Origin: Juglans regia
Lineage: Eukaryota; Streptophyta; Magnoliopsida; Fagales; Juglandaceae
Assembly: GCF_001411555.2 (NCBI RefSeq)
Contig: NC_049901.1
Coordinates: 27,546,372-27,610,371, forward strand
DNA length: 64,000 nucleotides
Direction of reading: 5' to 3'
The notes beneath the pieces are model-generated. The model was not told where the DNA came from. It saw nothing but the letters and a program-made list of their open reading frames with translations, and did no database searches. Of the stretch, positions 1-11,067 are shown piece after piece. The first letter of the stretch is position 1. The number at the start of each line of letters is the position of its first letter. The translations under genes and the position numbers were made by a program.

Positions 1-640
1 ATAATTCTTATCATGATTAGCTTTGTTGGTTGCCCCTTGTTGACTATGAGCAAAGGGAGGAGAGCGTGAGGGAAAAGGGAGGGGGAGATGGTTCTGGTTC
101 AGATGGTTTGAGAGCCATGCATGCATGAAAGAGAATTTATATAGTTGTTGAGGAATAATAATAAAAGTCATGTCTCATGACTATGACTTTTCAGGGGTAT
201 ATAGTGAGTTGTTTAGAAAGTGAGTTGTTGAGGCAACAATAATATCTACCGAAAAAGTCCAAACCATAATATCTTTTATATATATAAATAAGCACCACGT
301 ATATATCTTTTATATCCAAATATTTTTCAGGGGTGTGATTATGTATATACCTTACTGATCTTGCTCTCAACTTTATTCCTAGTCCCTTACTTTATATTGT
401 GGCCGTGTGGGATATACATAATATATGGCTGCATGGTCATGACCCAGTTAGCTGAGACCTTGTTAACTCCAATTGCTTGTATTTACAAAATAATAATAAA
501 ACACCTGTATGATGTAGACATGGCGCTACTCCTCAACATTGTTAAGCAGAGTACTCATTTCTGCATTGAAATTGATAGGCTATTTCTGATCGTTCCATTA
601 ATCTTACTCCTTTTTTTTTTTTTTTTTTACTACAGTTGAA
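1..640. other. No gene recognised; AT-rich flank
   Basis: I see no conserved coding sequence here. An 18-base T run lies at 611-628. The one open frame (361-639) is low complexity, hydrophobic and runs into the T tract, so I do not call it a gene. Confidence 0.6.
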
Positions 641-644
641 CTCT

Positions 645-1020
645 ATGGAACATAGTGCTGCTATGCCTTCATCTGGGTCTGAATCAATGCCCAATGTGAT
701 TCATTTGAATAGTACTCTACCTCCAATTTTGGATAGCTCTCTCCCAACAACTAGTCCCCAAGTTGGTCCTCCTATGACAAGAAAACAGTGAAGATCATAT
801 GTATGAAAACACTTTACGAGAATTGAGAATGTTGAGGATTCCAATGAGCCCAAAACCTCGTGTGATTATTGTGTTGTGGTAAGGTGCTTCCAGACAATGA
901 TCCCAATGTTGATGCCGAAGCATTGTGCTGGGTGCTTCCAGACAATGTTATTACCATTCAAAATAAAAATGGCCAGAAAATTGAAAAGCATTTAAAGATC
1001 TTCCTTCATTTAAAACCAAA
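645..1020 (+). pseudogene. hAT transposase N-terminal fragment (BED zinc-finger start)
   Basis: Read in one frame from the ATG at 645, the sequence gives a Ser/Pro-rich leader, then near 807-875 the segment KHFTRIENVEDSNEPKTSCDYC-like (seen as HFTRIE followed by PKTSCDYC). This resembles the first half of the BED-type zinc finger that opens plant Ac/Tam3 hAT transposases. Two TGA codons (about 789 and 804) interrupt the frame, and the second half of the finger, with its His pair, is not recognisable. After about 1020 the similarity is lost. A Gly/Arg-codon-like CGGGTCGG-rich stretch at 1080-1200 resembles hAT subterminal DNA but I cannot delimit a terminal repeat. The C-terminal part of an hAT transposase lies at the other end of the window on the opposite strand, so this is a separate, truncated copy. 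Confidence 0.55.
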
Positions 1021-1365
1021 ATAACTTTCTATTTAGAGATCATATTAAAAAAAATTAAAAAAAAAGTCGGAATAAACAGGTATTCCGAAATTAAGTTCGG
1101 GTCGGATAATCGGGTATCGACCAATCGGGTAAATGGAAGTGCACTGAAATCAGGTCTGGTCGGAATAGTGAATTTCGGCCCGAGCCAGGTCTGGTGAACA
1201 GTCCTACATACGTGGTATGGTCTAATGGGGTTGGGGTGTACTATTTATTACTCTTTCATTTCATTTTTACTTGTCTTTTATTTTTCCTTTTAGTGGGATT
1301 TGTCCAATGGGGATGGGGTGTACAATATATTCCTATGAATGAAAGATAGGGATGGGGCGTAAAAT

Positions 1366-3087
1366 GTTTTTTTTTTTTTCCAAGTAAGAAGTAAGTTTCA
1401 TTGATATGAATGAAAGATAGGCATAATCCATGTACACAGGGAGTATACAAAAGAAAACGCCTAAATACATTCTAAGAGAACTACATTAAAGATAATCATT
1501 CATGCACATTGTTTCCATTAAGGACAATAGCTGAAAAGCATAGGAGTAAACCGAGTAAAAAAAAATTCTGAAGCTCCGCTATTGTTCTCTCTCTATCTTC
1601 AAAGCACATCGCGTTCCTCTCCATCCAAATACACTACATAATGCATAAATGTATCATCTTCCAAATTGCGGCAACCTGGGGACAACCTTGAATACCCTTC
1701 CAGCGGGCAAGCATATCAGCCACCTTTGACGAAATAACCCAAGCAACATTCACTCTACTAAATATCTCATCCCACAACTCTCGTGTCACCTCACAATGCA
1801 ATAAAAGATGGTCTACTGATTCCTCATGTTTTTTGCACATATAACACAAATTCATCACAATGAGGCCCCCCATCCGTAAGTTGTTCGTGGTTAGAATATT
1901 CCCCAGGGTTGCAGTCCACACAAAGAAAGCTAATTTGGAGGGTACATGAGATCTCTAAACGCTCTTACACGGGAAAGGTGCATTACCTTGTGAAACCAGA
2001 CTTTTATAATATGCATTCACTATGAACTTCTTGCTATTACTAGTTCTCCATTGTATTCTATCAACCTTTGTCATTGTCTCTCCTAAGGAATGTAGCAGGA
2101 TGAAAAATTCTGCAACTGTAGACCGTCATGATTATCTCGAGTGAATATAATGTTCCACTGATAAGTACCATGAGCAAACACTAGCATATCTGCCACCATA
2201 GCCTCTCTATTAGCTTCAATGCCATAGAGCACTGGGAAGGCCCTCTCCAAAGAGCGCTCACCACACCAAACATCTTGCCAAAACCTGATTCTAGTACCCT
2301 GACCAACCACATAACAGATGTTGTTTTTGAAACACTGTCAACCCCCCCTAATATATCTCCACAAATCCACGCCATACTGCCCCCTCACTAAATTAGTGCA
2401 CCAACCACCCCAAGCACCTCCATGCCTAGGGTTAACAACTTCCTTCCACAAAGACACCCTCCAAATGATACCTCCATAACCATTTTCCCAATAACGCTTT
2501 GTTGAAAGTCCTTAGATTACGCACACCCAAACCTCCACTCGCTATTGGGGAACAAACTTTATTCTAATTAACGAGATGAAATTTGTTTTCCACTCCCAAA
2601 CCACCCCACAAGAAAGCCCGAAATAACTTCTCAATCATATTAGCCACCCCAGCTGGCAATGGAAATAAAGATAGGAAATAGGTCGGAAGATTAGAGAAAG
2701 TGCTTGTGATTAGTATAATCTGCCCTCCCTTCGATAAATACAATCGTTTCCACCCAGCCAACCTTTTCTCCACTTTCTCAATAACCCCTTCCCGAATAGT
2801 TCTTGCTTTGAAAGGCGCCCCCAAAGGGAGGCCCAAATATTTCATGGGTAGACAAGACACTTTGCATCCCAAGAGAGCTGCTAGGTTGCTGATTTGAGGC
2901 ACCCCACCCACCGCCACCATATTAGATTTGCCAAGGTTGACCTTAAGTCCTGACACGGCTTCAAAGCATAACAAAAGTGCTTGTAGAGCTTGGATTTGGC
3001 CCAACTCCACATCACAAAAAATGAGTGTATCATCTGCAAATAAAAGATGTGAGATCATAATAGAGCCATTTGTATCATTACCCACCG
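1366..3087 (-). pseudogene. LINE (non-LTR retrotransposon), 3' half: RT C-terminal half and zinc-binding tail
   Basis: Reading the minus strand from about 3087 leftwards, translation gives HLLFADDTLIFCD, the F-A-D-D catalytic block of LINE reverse transcriptases. The KYLGLPLGAPFK and LSKGGQ segments typical of plant LINEs follow. At 1921-1634 comes a C-terminal domain with CYMCKKHEESVDHLLLHC, the zinc-binding (zf-RVT) motif Cys-X2-Cys...His...Cys. Frame breaks near 2560, 2375 and 2083 make it a pseudogene. The T run at about 1366-1379 on the plus strand is the expected poly(A) tail of a minus-strand LINE, preceded by its 3' UTR at 1380-1630. The N-terminal half of the RT is missing on this strand and lies inverted immediately to the right. 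Confidence 0.85.
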
Positions 3088-3102
3088 AAGCTCGATTAGC
3101 CT

Positions 3103-3887
3103 AGTTGGAATCCAAAGCTCGATTTGCCTTTTGAGTCAATTGACATACAGAGTGCGAATTGGCTGGAAAGATCTTTTGAAAATGATGAGGTGTACAAGGT
3201 CATTAGCAATATGGCTAAAGACAAAGTGCCTGGGGCGAATGGTTTTTCGATGGGTTTTTTTCAACATTGTTTGGAGATTGTGAAAGGTGATGTAATGCAG
3301 GTTTTTCTTGAATTCCATGCTTTCAAAAAATTTGAGAAATGCCTTAATGCGACGTTCCTAACTCTCATGCCGAAGAAACATGGGGGGATAGAAGTGGAGG
3401 ATTTCTATCCTATAAGCCTCATGAGTGGGGTTTACAAAATTATTTCGAAGGTCCTTGCTAATCCGTTAAGCGTGGTGATGGAGCAAATTATTTCAAAACC
3501 TTAAAATGCCTTTGTACGGGGGCGACATATCCTTGATTCAGTTATTATTGCCAATGAGTGTTTGGATCACAGGTTGAAGGAGGGCACATCAGGTATCATA
3601 CGTAAGCTTGATATGGAGAAAGCATATGACCACGTAAATTGAGATTTCCTCCATTACTCTCTTGGGAGATGTGGTTTTAGTGATAGGTGGATTTCATAGA
3701 TTCGTCATTGTATTACTACTGCTCGATTCTCAGTATTAGTTAATGGTACCCCTGGGGGCTTATTTAATAGTTCGCGTGGACTGAGGCAAGGGGACCCTTT
3801 GTCTCCATTCCTTTTCGTTATTGTCATGGAGGCACTTGGCCAGATGGTGAAGGCTGCTGTTGAGGGTGGTTTCTTTAGATCTCTTTA
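3103..3887 (+). pseudogene. LINE reverse transcriptase, N-terminal half, inverted relative to its 3' half
   Basis: The plus strand encodes the upstream half of a plant LINE RT: LERSFENDEVYKVISNM, then a K-x-PGANGF segment, FYPISLMSGVYKIISKVLAN, a QNAFV-like stretch with a TAA at the Gln codon (about 3502), [12 protein letters not shown] followed by TGA, and [22 protein letters not shown]. The reading ends at GGFFRSL (stop near 3887), just before the point in the protein where the FADD block should begin. That block is found on the opposite strand at 3087 and leftwards. At least three in-frame stops make it non-functional. The two halves are nearly contiguous in protein terms, so they probably derive from a single element. 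Confidence 0.85.
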
Positions 3888-3989
3888 AATCTTGCTTTAA
3901 AGTTTTTAAGCTTGCATGCAAGAATGAAGCCAGGGGTACCCGTGAGCTGATAAGAAGACCACCAATAATGAACTTTCTCAAAAAATCCT

Positions 3990-5100
3990 TATGTTGTTAG
4001 CCAGGGGTACCTGTGCATGTCCCATGTCGATGGATGCTACGGAGAACGACGGCAAGGCCTACCTATCATCATACAACGTCGTCTGTGTAAGCCCAGCCAC
4101 CATATACGGTTTTCATCGGAGAGAGGATAGAGACCGCTGTCGACTTGTTTTGAGCAGGTCCCATGACTGCTACAAGAGCAATGGTACTCAACTCCGCTCC
4201 CCTTTGCTCCAATGTTGCTTCAGACGATGGAACTGCTTTCGCCAGCACCTCAAAGGCCTTCGACAGGATCGTTTGAGTCTTCGCTGGCGACGGTGCCTCG
4301 GGTCTGTACTCCGATGGGCCTTCAACGTGTGGGATCTTCTTGCGCCAGGAGAGGCCCGTCGGCTTGGTCTTCTTGGGCTAAAGCCTAGTTCCCCAACTAC
4401 CCACCTTAGCCTTGCCTTTGGACCCGCCCATGACTTGGGCTACAAGCCTACCAAACTGGACCTCTCCCACTTTCTTTCCCATAGAAGGGCCAGGGCCCAA
4501 GCCCGTGCACCACTCCCCTACAGAGAGTCCTTCAACGCAGTGTTTCAATTTAACTAATTGGTCAGACATCTCGTTCATCCTCCACTGCATATCGTTTAGT
4601 TCCTTTAACACCATTTCTACTTTCTGCCCCAACCATGCACTACCAACTCCTTCATTGTACTGGGTACTTGCCGAAAGAGGGTTGCCATCTAACTTTTGAA
4701 AGTTTGATTTCTCTGGTTTTTGCACGTCTCGAGACAATTCCAAAGCCTCCTTGTACGACCGATATGGAGATGGAAGGAAAGTTTTCCCCCTTTCTCTACT
4801 AGCCTCTTATATCACTACCGTAAGATTTCTCCACCTTGCTCCATCCCTGTCCTCTGGGATAAAAATGAAATTGCAGCGACCTCCCCCACCGTACTCCACC
4901 AAAGCCATGTAAATGCCACGAGAGTTTGAACATCGTTGTGCGATGAAAGCTCTACCTCCTTCATGGTGAGTAGAGTAAAACTCCTTGCTTCCAGTTTTCG
5001 CATAGCCCTCCAGAGTTCTCGAAAACCAACGTACAATGTCTAAATCCAAGCTCAAGCTTTTCACAACCTTCCAATCTTTCTCTGTGATGAGCACCTCACA
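3990..5100 (-). pseudogene. LINE ORF1-like (gag-like) remnant
   Basis: On the minus strand an open stretch at 5094-4807 reads WKVVKSL, then RWFSRTLEGYAKTGSKEFYS, SNSRGIYMALVEYGGGGR and FIFIPEDRDGARW. This resembles the N-terminal ORF1 protein of plant LINEs, of a type I have seen in walnut-family genomes. After stops it continues at 4743-4378 with a polar, coiled-coil-like segment (VEMVLKELNDMQWRMNEMSDQL). No zinc knuckle is visible. It lies in the same orientation as the 3' half of the neighbouring LINE, so it may be the 5' part of that element. The endonuclease that should lie between them is absent. The plus-strand open frame at 3991-4557 is a shadow of this region. Confidence 0.45.
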
Positions 5101-5240
5101 TTTCCCCCTCTCCTCATTTCAAATACCTTCGATTCACTGACAATACATTTCATGGAAGACATTTTCCTTCAAAACAATATTCCATCCAGAAACGTCAAGA
5201 AGTCATACCATCTTAGACATGAAAATATTTTTAGAAGCTT

Positions 5241-5650
5241 TTATTAAAAGCTTTTATGTACGAAGAGAAAAAAGGGAGGAGAGAGAAACTCTTAGATGTC
5301 TTTTAGCTAAATTGCATATATCACAATTAAAATTTAATTGATCAAGAGAATAAAAATGTTTATTAAAAACTTTTACGTACGAAGAGAAAAAAAGGAAGGA
5401 GAGAGAAATTCTTAGATGTCTTTTAGTTAAGTTGCATGTATCACAATTAAAATTTAATTGATCAAGAGAATAAAAATCATTATTAAAAGCTTTTATGTAC
5501 GAAGAGAAAAAAAAGGAGAGAGAAACTCTTAGATGTCTTTTAGCTAAATTGCATATATCACAATCAAAATTTAATTGATCAAGAAAAGAAAAAAAAGAAG
5601 GAGAGAGAAACTCTTAGACGTCTTTTAGCTAAATTGCATGTATCATAATC
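5241..5650. repeat. Tandem repeat, about 120 bp x 3.4
   Basis: A unit containing TTATTAAAAGCTTTTATGTA, CGAAGAGAAAAAA, GGAGAGAGAAACTCTTAGA, TGTCTTTTAGCTAAATTGCA and AATTTAATTGATCAAGAGAA starts at about 5241, 5361 and 5481, and recurs partially from 5590 to 5650. The period is 119-120 bp. Copies differ by a few substitutions and by the length of the A run. Confidence 0.9.
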
Positions 5651-5758
5651 TTTAATCTTACTATATTAAGCAACGAGTATAATAACACACTTCTGCTATG
5701 TACATGCACAATTTGTTCCTGTATGCACATCATGCAAATGTGTCAACATTTATATTAT

Positions 5759-6926
5759 GAAAAATGCTTCTTGCAACCGGCCTGTACAACCGGTGGGAAA
5801 TCTCCACGTCATTGATGAAACGCTGTGTTTTATTTTTACATTGCAAGAGGTAGGAAGAATAAAATCCTTCTAAAACACTAGCAAAATTTGATCTTCTTCT
5901 CCACGAAGCCACAGATGGCCACTCCCCCCTTCGTCTTCTCCACGAACCAACGAAGCCACAGCCACTCCCTAAGAGGCACTTCCAACTGGTCGACTAAAGT
6001 TGGCAACGAAGATGATGATGAAGTTTCAAGTATCAAATCTTCCTCAATCACAATTTGTTTTTACTCTATGTGCCATGCCCATTGACGACTCCTCCGACAG
6101 TATGACCTCCACCACCATCAATGGAAAGCAACAAACTGGGTCTCTTTCCAAACAGATTCGAGTTTCTGCTACGATCTCTTTCCACCATCAACGTCGCAGT
6201 GCTCTTCTCCTCCACTTCCCATCGCCGGCATCCTCCACCATCAACAGAATAGGTAGGGAAAATAAAAAACTGAACAAAATCAAAATGGGTCTCTTTCCAA
6301 ACAGATTCGAAGTAAAAATTCATCAAACCATGAAGAAGGAAATAAATATGTTACATTAGCAAAATCATAGGAACCACCTACAGATAAACATACCATCACC
6401 ACCGAGCAACCAAATGCTACGAAATGAAATTAATTGTCGCTGAAATTGTCAATTCAATTTTCCAGTGAAAGCTGGAAACAAATACCTAGTTCTACAAGTT
6501 CTTCAGTTCAAAACAAATAACCAGAGAAAAAAAAATTCTATCACTCACTCGAAATGACCTTTAGCTTCTTAGAGTCAAGAGTCACATGGGCTAAGAAACT
6601 GGAACAATTGCTTTTTCTTTAACAGGTGGGTGTGAAAAGTTTCCACTGCATCTACTATGATGTTTTAATGGTTTCAAGAAATGAAATTAGGACTCTAAGT
6701 TGCTTCGGATGGAGCTAGACGGTGAAGAAGATGAAGATGGAGTGATTGGAGTAGGTCCCATGGCATTGTACGTGTACCAAAAGATAAAAGAGAGGGAAAG
6801 AGTGGTGGGTCCCTCCCTTTTTGGGTGGGTCTCTCTTTTTCTTTTTTAATCTAAAAAATGAAATAAATAATAAAAAACAACCGGTTGCATCGCGATTTTC
6901 CTAGTCGGTTGCACCTTGCAGCATTG
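5759..6926. mobile_element. Non-autonomous Mutator-like element, 1168 bp, with 9-bp target duplication
   Basis: The identical nonamer TTATATTAT occurs at 5750-5758 and 6927-6935. Inside it the element begins GAAAAATGCTTCTTGCAACC and its other end, read inwards on the minus strand, is CAATGCTGCAAGGTGCAACC: imperfect terminal inverted repeats of about 20 bp. A second CAACCGG lies just inside each end (5788-5793 and about 6880-6890), so subterminal repeats are also present. A 9-bp duplication with short TIRs fits Mutator-like elements. No transposase is encoded. The interior (5880-6350) is less AT-rich than its surroundings and has open frames on both strands (6000-6359 plus, 6326-6066 minus). 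It could be captured gene sequence, but I recognise no protein. A 24-base segment, GGGTCTCTTTCCAAACAGAT plus TCGA, is repeated at 6138 and 6286. Confidence 0.7.
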
Positions 6927-6993
6927 TTATATTATTGAAAAAAAACAAAAAAGGTTGACAAAGAAGAAAAGGTCGACGAAGAAAAGCAGGTTA

Positions 6994-7165
6994 GTATAGG
7001 GTGCATTTAGATATTAAATTGAATTGAGTTAAATTGAATTAAAATAATAAAATATTATTTATTATTATTATTATTATTTTAATATTTAAAAAAATTAAAT
7101 TATTTATTATATTTTATATTAAAATTTAAAAAAATGAATTGAGAGTAGTAGTTTACTTCCCAAAC
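6994..7165. repeat. AT-rich MITE-like element
   Basis: It starts GTGCATTTAGATATTAAATT, has a long AT core with (TTA)n, and ends AATTGAGAGTAGTAGTTTAC then TTCCCAAAC. The two ends are loosely complementary (GAATTGA...TCAATTC, TTTAGATA...TTCCCAAAC). It is related in layout and composition to the element at 13660-13865. Its boundaries are approximate. Confidence 0.45.
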
Positions 7166-9900
7166 AAAGATCTAAACCGAAGAAGAACAGCGAAGAAGTA
7201 CAGGCAGATGGCAAATCCTTCCTCTCACAAATATCTCGTTCATCTCTCAGTTCTCTTCCTCTCTCTAAGATTTGAGAAATTCTCTTCCTCTCTCTCAGAC
7301 CGGTGTTTGGACGGAGTGACTGAGCTCGGCTGCTGCTACCCAGTCATCGGTGTCGTACCAGGTAAAAGTATTTTGCAAGTGACAAGCTTTTTATTTTCTT
7401 TCTCAACACAGGTAAGAGTTCTTTTTCAGCTGTTGCGCCCTTGGTAAAGTTCGAACTGGTTAAAATTGTTAAGAGTTGTATTTTTGACAATTGATTGAAT
7501 ACCTGTATATATTCACTCGCTTCTCGTAGAGATTGCAAAGTGTGGATTTCATATAATAAAAAAAAGGATCCTATGGAATGGTGATTTCTCACTCATAGAA
7601 GAAATAAATACACGGGCCATTAAAACAAGTTCCAATCGCTGAGCGGAGGAGGAAGAAACAGCAAGGGTTGGGTTTCCCATTAATGAAACGCAGTACCATT
7701 TCTTCATTCTATGGATTTCTGTCCCGTGAGGCATCTCTCCCTTCACAAAACGCAACGTTGCATTTTGCCATGGTGGCTGGCATGCACGGGACCTTCCCTC
7801 CCCTTCGCGAATGCAATTAGATTTTTTTCTTAATAAAAAAACTCAGAGAAAACAGAGCAAGCTCCACGTCAGCATGTGATTAAATTGTATGATAATAAGA
7901 TGAGAGTCATTGATTTGATTTATAATAATGAATCACGTTACAACAATTGGCTAATTTGCTTCTAATAAATAGATTATTACCTTTCAAAATGGTCTTATAC
8001 TAAATCTTGCTAGTTATCTCGAAAACAAAACTTTATATTTTTCCATAATGAGGTCCACTAATTAGCATTTTAAAAAAATTAAAATAAAATAAAAACAAAA
8101 ACAAAAAATAAAAAATTCTTGGAACTCTTTCAAGTGGATCCTTCATTATCAAATACTTAATCTATATTGCATCCATGATTAATTTATCCAATAATTAATA
8201 ATTAGGAGATGTTATGTTTTATAGTGAAAGAATACGATTATTGTAAAAAAAAATACCGTTAAAAAATTATATCCGTTGAAATAATATGATTGTTAGAAAA
8301 TTAATCTATACTTTTTTAATAATGAATCAATATTCAAATTACAATTAGAATTAAAATAAATAAAAAGACCAAAATCAAATGAAATATCTTTGCCATTCGG
8401 ATCTCAAAAGAAATTTCTATTTTATCTTTTCATCTAATTGCTTACTTATATTTTCATGAAAAGTTAAAGACGCAAAAACCAAAATAATTCTTACAAAAAT
8501 TAAAACAAAAATGCTCATAAAAAACTATATTTAACTAACTTTTTAAATCTACTCATCTACTCACATTTAAATCTCTATAGAAAACATATTTGAAAATAAA
8601 ATAAAATTTTCCTATTTAACTTCACAAAGACCAATAGCAAATCCATCTCAAAATCTCTTAAAAAAATTATAAAATATTCCACAACCAAGCATGTCATAAT
8701 TTTGTTTATAGTTATAAATATATTAAATAAGGCCCCTTGTTATAGCACTGATGACACGCGGTGACTAATTATATATCTATATATATATATATTTATTTAT
8801 ATATATATATATATATACACACACACATGCGCGCTTTGCATATGTGATAAGAAAAATAATAAACTAAGCGCTACAGCTTCAACCTAATCGTATTTATAAA
8901 CGACAGGAGATCCACAAAATATAGGCCTTTTATACGCCTTAACCTACTCTCCACTTCTCACATGGCACGTTAAAATCCTAAATAGGAAAATGATGCGAGA
9001 GGTAAAAATTTATTTGGATAGCAGTGATGCTTTTTTTTTTTTTGCTTTTTAATATATAATAGCCTAACACCTTTCACACATTGTGGGTTGCCTTGGATCG
9101 GGTGATTTCTTTCCAAAATATGAACGTTACTTCAAAATTAACGCACTTTATTACCCTCTAATTTAAGCCAATATTTTGTAATGAAAAAGGAACAAAAAAA
9201 ACTTATTCTCTCAATTTATCAGTGAAAATATTTAATAATAATATGCTTGCGCCATCAAATGCATATATATTTTAAGAAAGATGAATTTGATTCATTATTT
9301 TTATATCACACACTATACATAATTTTTTAATTTTTTATTTTTTTTATCAAATATATGATGTATGAATTATGAATTAAAAATATTCAATTAATTTAATAAA
9401 AATAAAATAAATTTTAAAAAAATTAATATGAGACGTAAGAAATGATGCAAAGCTCGTAATTTAATATTGGATAATGATATCCTTAAGTCTTATTTATTAT
9501 TAATTTATTACTTAACTATTTTTTTCTTTTATTATTTGAATTTATTATAATAATTGATTTATTTTTAATTAAAATATATGATTAAATTGATTGATTAAAT
9601 TTATTATTTTTTAGATTATGTAACAATCTCATGTTTTAAAATTTTTAATCTAAATACAAATTAAAAAAAAAAAATTAAATAGTAACGTAGTAGTAAAGTA
9701 TCGTAAGGCTATCGTTACCTTTTTAATATTTTATGAAGATAATATAGGTGTCGGTGGTGAAGATCCGTCCATGTCATGAGTTTTTTACATGCATCACATC
9801 AGATGGTCACCCATTGGGCAAGCGCCGTGACCTTTTTTGTCTCGGTCACTACGTGGCAGAATATTAATGGCCCATCACATAATTTATAATAAAATGTCAC
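7166..9900. other. Intergenic, AT-rich; no gene seen
   Basis: 7166-7440 is moderately GC-rich with CT-rich text and an ATG frame (7139-7447). A GT donor-like site (AG|GTAAAAG) at about 7360 could mark a relic first exon, but no protein is recognisable. From 7560 to 9900 the DNA is strongly AT-rich with poly-A/T runs. A (TA)n/(AC)n microsatellite lies at about 8765-8826. I found no conserved coding sequence or RNA gene. Confidence 0.55.
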
Positions 9901-9908
9901 GGTGAGGC

Positions 9909-9918
9909 ATATATATTC
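9909..9918 (+). promoter_or_regulatory. Putative TATA box of the RHM gene
   Basis: ATATATATTC lies about 60-70 bp upstream of a CT-rich leader and in a sensible position for a plant core promoter. An ACGTGG core (about 9851-9856) lies about 60 bp further upstream. The transcription start is inferred at roughly 9940-9950. It is placed by position only. Confidence 0.4.
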
Positions 9919-9944
9919 ATTCATAAATGCCCGTCGCCTTGATT

Positions 9945-10136
9945 CGTGAAAACCTCCATTCCTCACACCTCGCAGTTCCCAGATCTCTCTCTCTCTGTCT
10001 CTCTCTCTCTCTAAATATATTTGGCGCTCTCATTGTCCTTCTTGTCCTCTGGATTGATCCAACCAAAATAGGGAAAACCAATTTGCACAATTTTCTCTAG
10101 GATCTGTTTTGCTCCGATACGAAACCGACACCACTT
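9945..10136 (+). other. Putative 5' UTR exon of RHM with (CT)n tract
   Basis: A pyrimidine-rich leader contains a CT microsatellite at 9983-10012, a common feature of plant 5' UTRs. A good donor sequence, GTACGT, lies at 10137. A matching acceptor (TTATGTAG) ends at 11053, just before the RHM start codon. I therefore infer a leader intron of about 917 bp (10137-11053). Other donors are possible. Confidence 0.4.
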
Positions 10137-11067
10137 GTACGTCTCTCCTCCTCTTTGTATCGGCTGTTCCAAGTCCAATATATATTGTGTTTAGAATAAA
10201 TTCATACTTTTATGGTTTGTTATTATTTATAGTTCTGAAAGGTGATGCTGTATTTGCATTATTCGTTTTTATGTTCTGGTTTGGGGATTTGGTTTGGTTT
10301 TGTTTTGGCACTGGTTTAGCTGATGCGATTAATCATATGCATTGTGTCATTGGGTTTCCGTTTGTTTCTCTGCAAAATAATGAGTGGACGGAAGAAGTGG
10401 GTTTTTCCTTTAAGACGTTGGTAACATTATGGATCTACTATTCTAAATGATTGGAAAGGAAAGAGAGAATATTTTCTGTTGCACTGGATTTTGATTGGAC
10501 TGTTTAGAATTTTGTACTGCTCCGTCTGTTTCAATGTACGTAATTTTCGGATAATAGACATTTTTTACTAATATTTTATTTTTCGAATGGATATTTCTTT
10601 TTCAAGAGAAATTGGTGGAAGATGATAAGTTTTGCCTAATGTTTAAGGTAAAACGTGACTTTAGATTAATAGATCCTTTAGAAAGAAAGAAAACGTAGAT
10701 GTTCATGTGAATTTTTCCTGGTAATACTGTTTCTAGAACAGTGAAGCAAATTGTGGTGAATTTCTATTGGTTGGAATTTCCCTTTTTGCACTTTTTAAAT
10801 TTATTATGTCTTCACACCTAAATTCTAGTTTTTTCTTTGTGGTTATATTCCATTTAGATGCAGACCCGAAAAAATAAAACTCTCCTAACATTTCACTTGA
10901 GACAAATAAAGAAATATAAATTTCCAATTTTTACTCGTGATTTTAAATCTTATTTGTATGTTATTGTTTCCCGAATGTTTCTGGGACTACTCCATTTGTG
11001 TTATGATTTTTAAATGAAATTTGAGTAAATGCGTTGTATGCTTGGTTATGTAGAAGCTATTTTGGAT

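Noticed and set aside
361..639. Open frame of 92 codons with hydrophobic residues
   Set aside because: Low complexity, runs into an 18-T tract, no family resemblance.
3991..4557. 188-codon plus-strand open frame
   Set aside because: It overlaps the minus-strand ORF1-like remnant, which has recognisable protein text; the plus frame does not.
7139..7447. Possible first exon with CT-rich leader and GTAAAAG donor
   Set aside because: No protein family, no continuation downstream, and the start lies in MITE sequence.
10109..10450. 113-codon open frame upstream of RHM
   Set aside because: T-rich DNA in the presumed leader intron; no recognisable protein.
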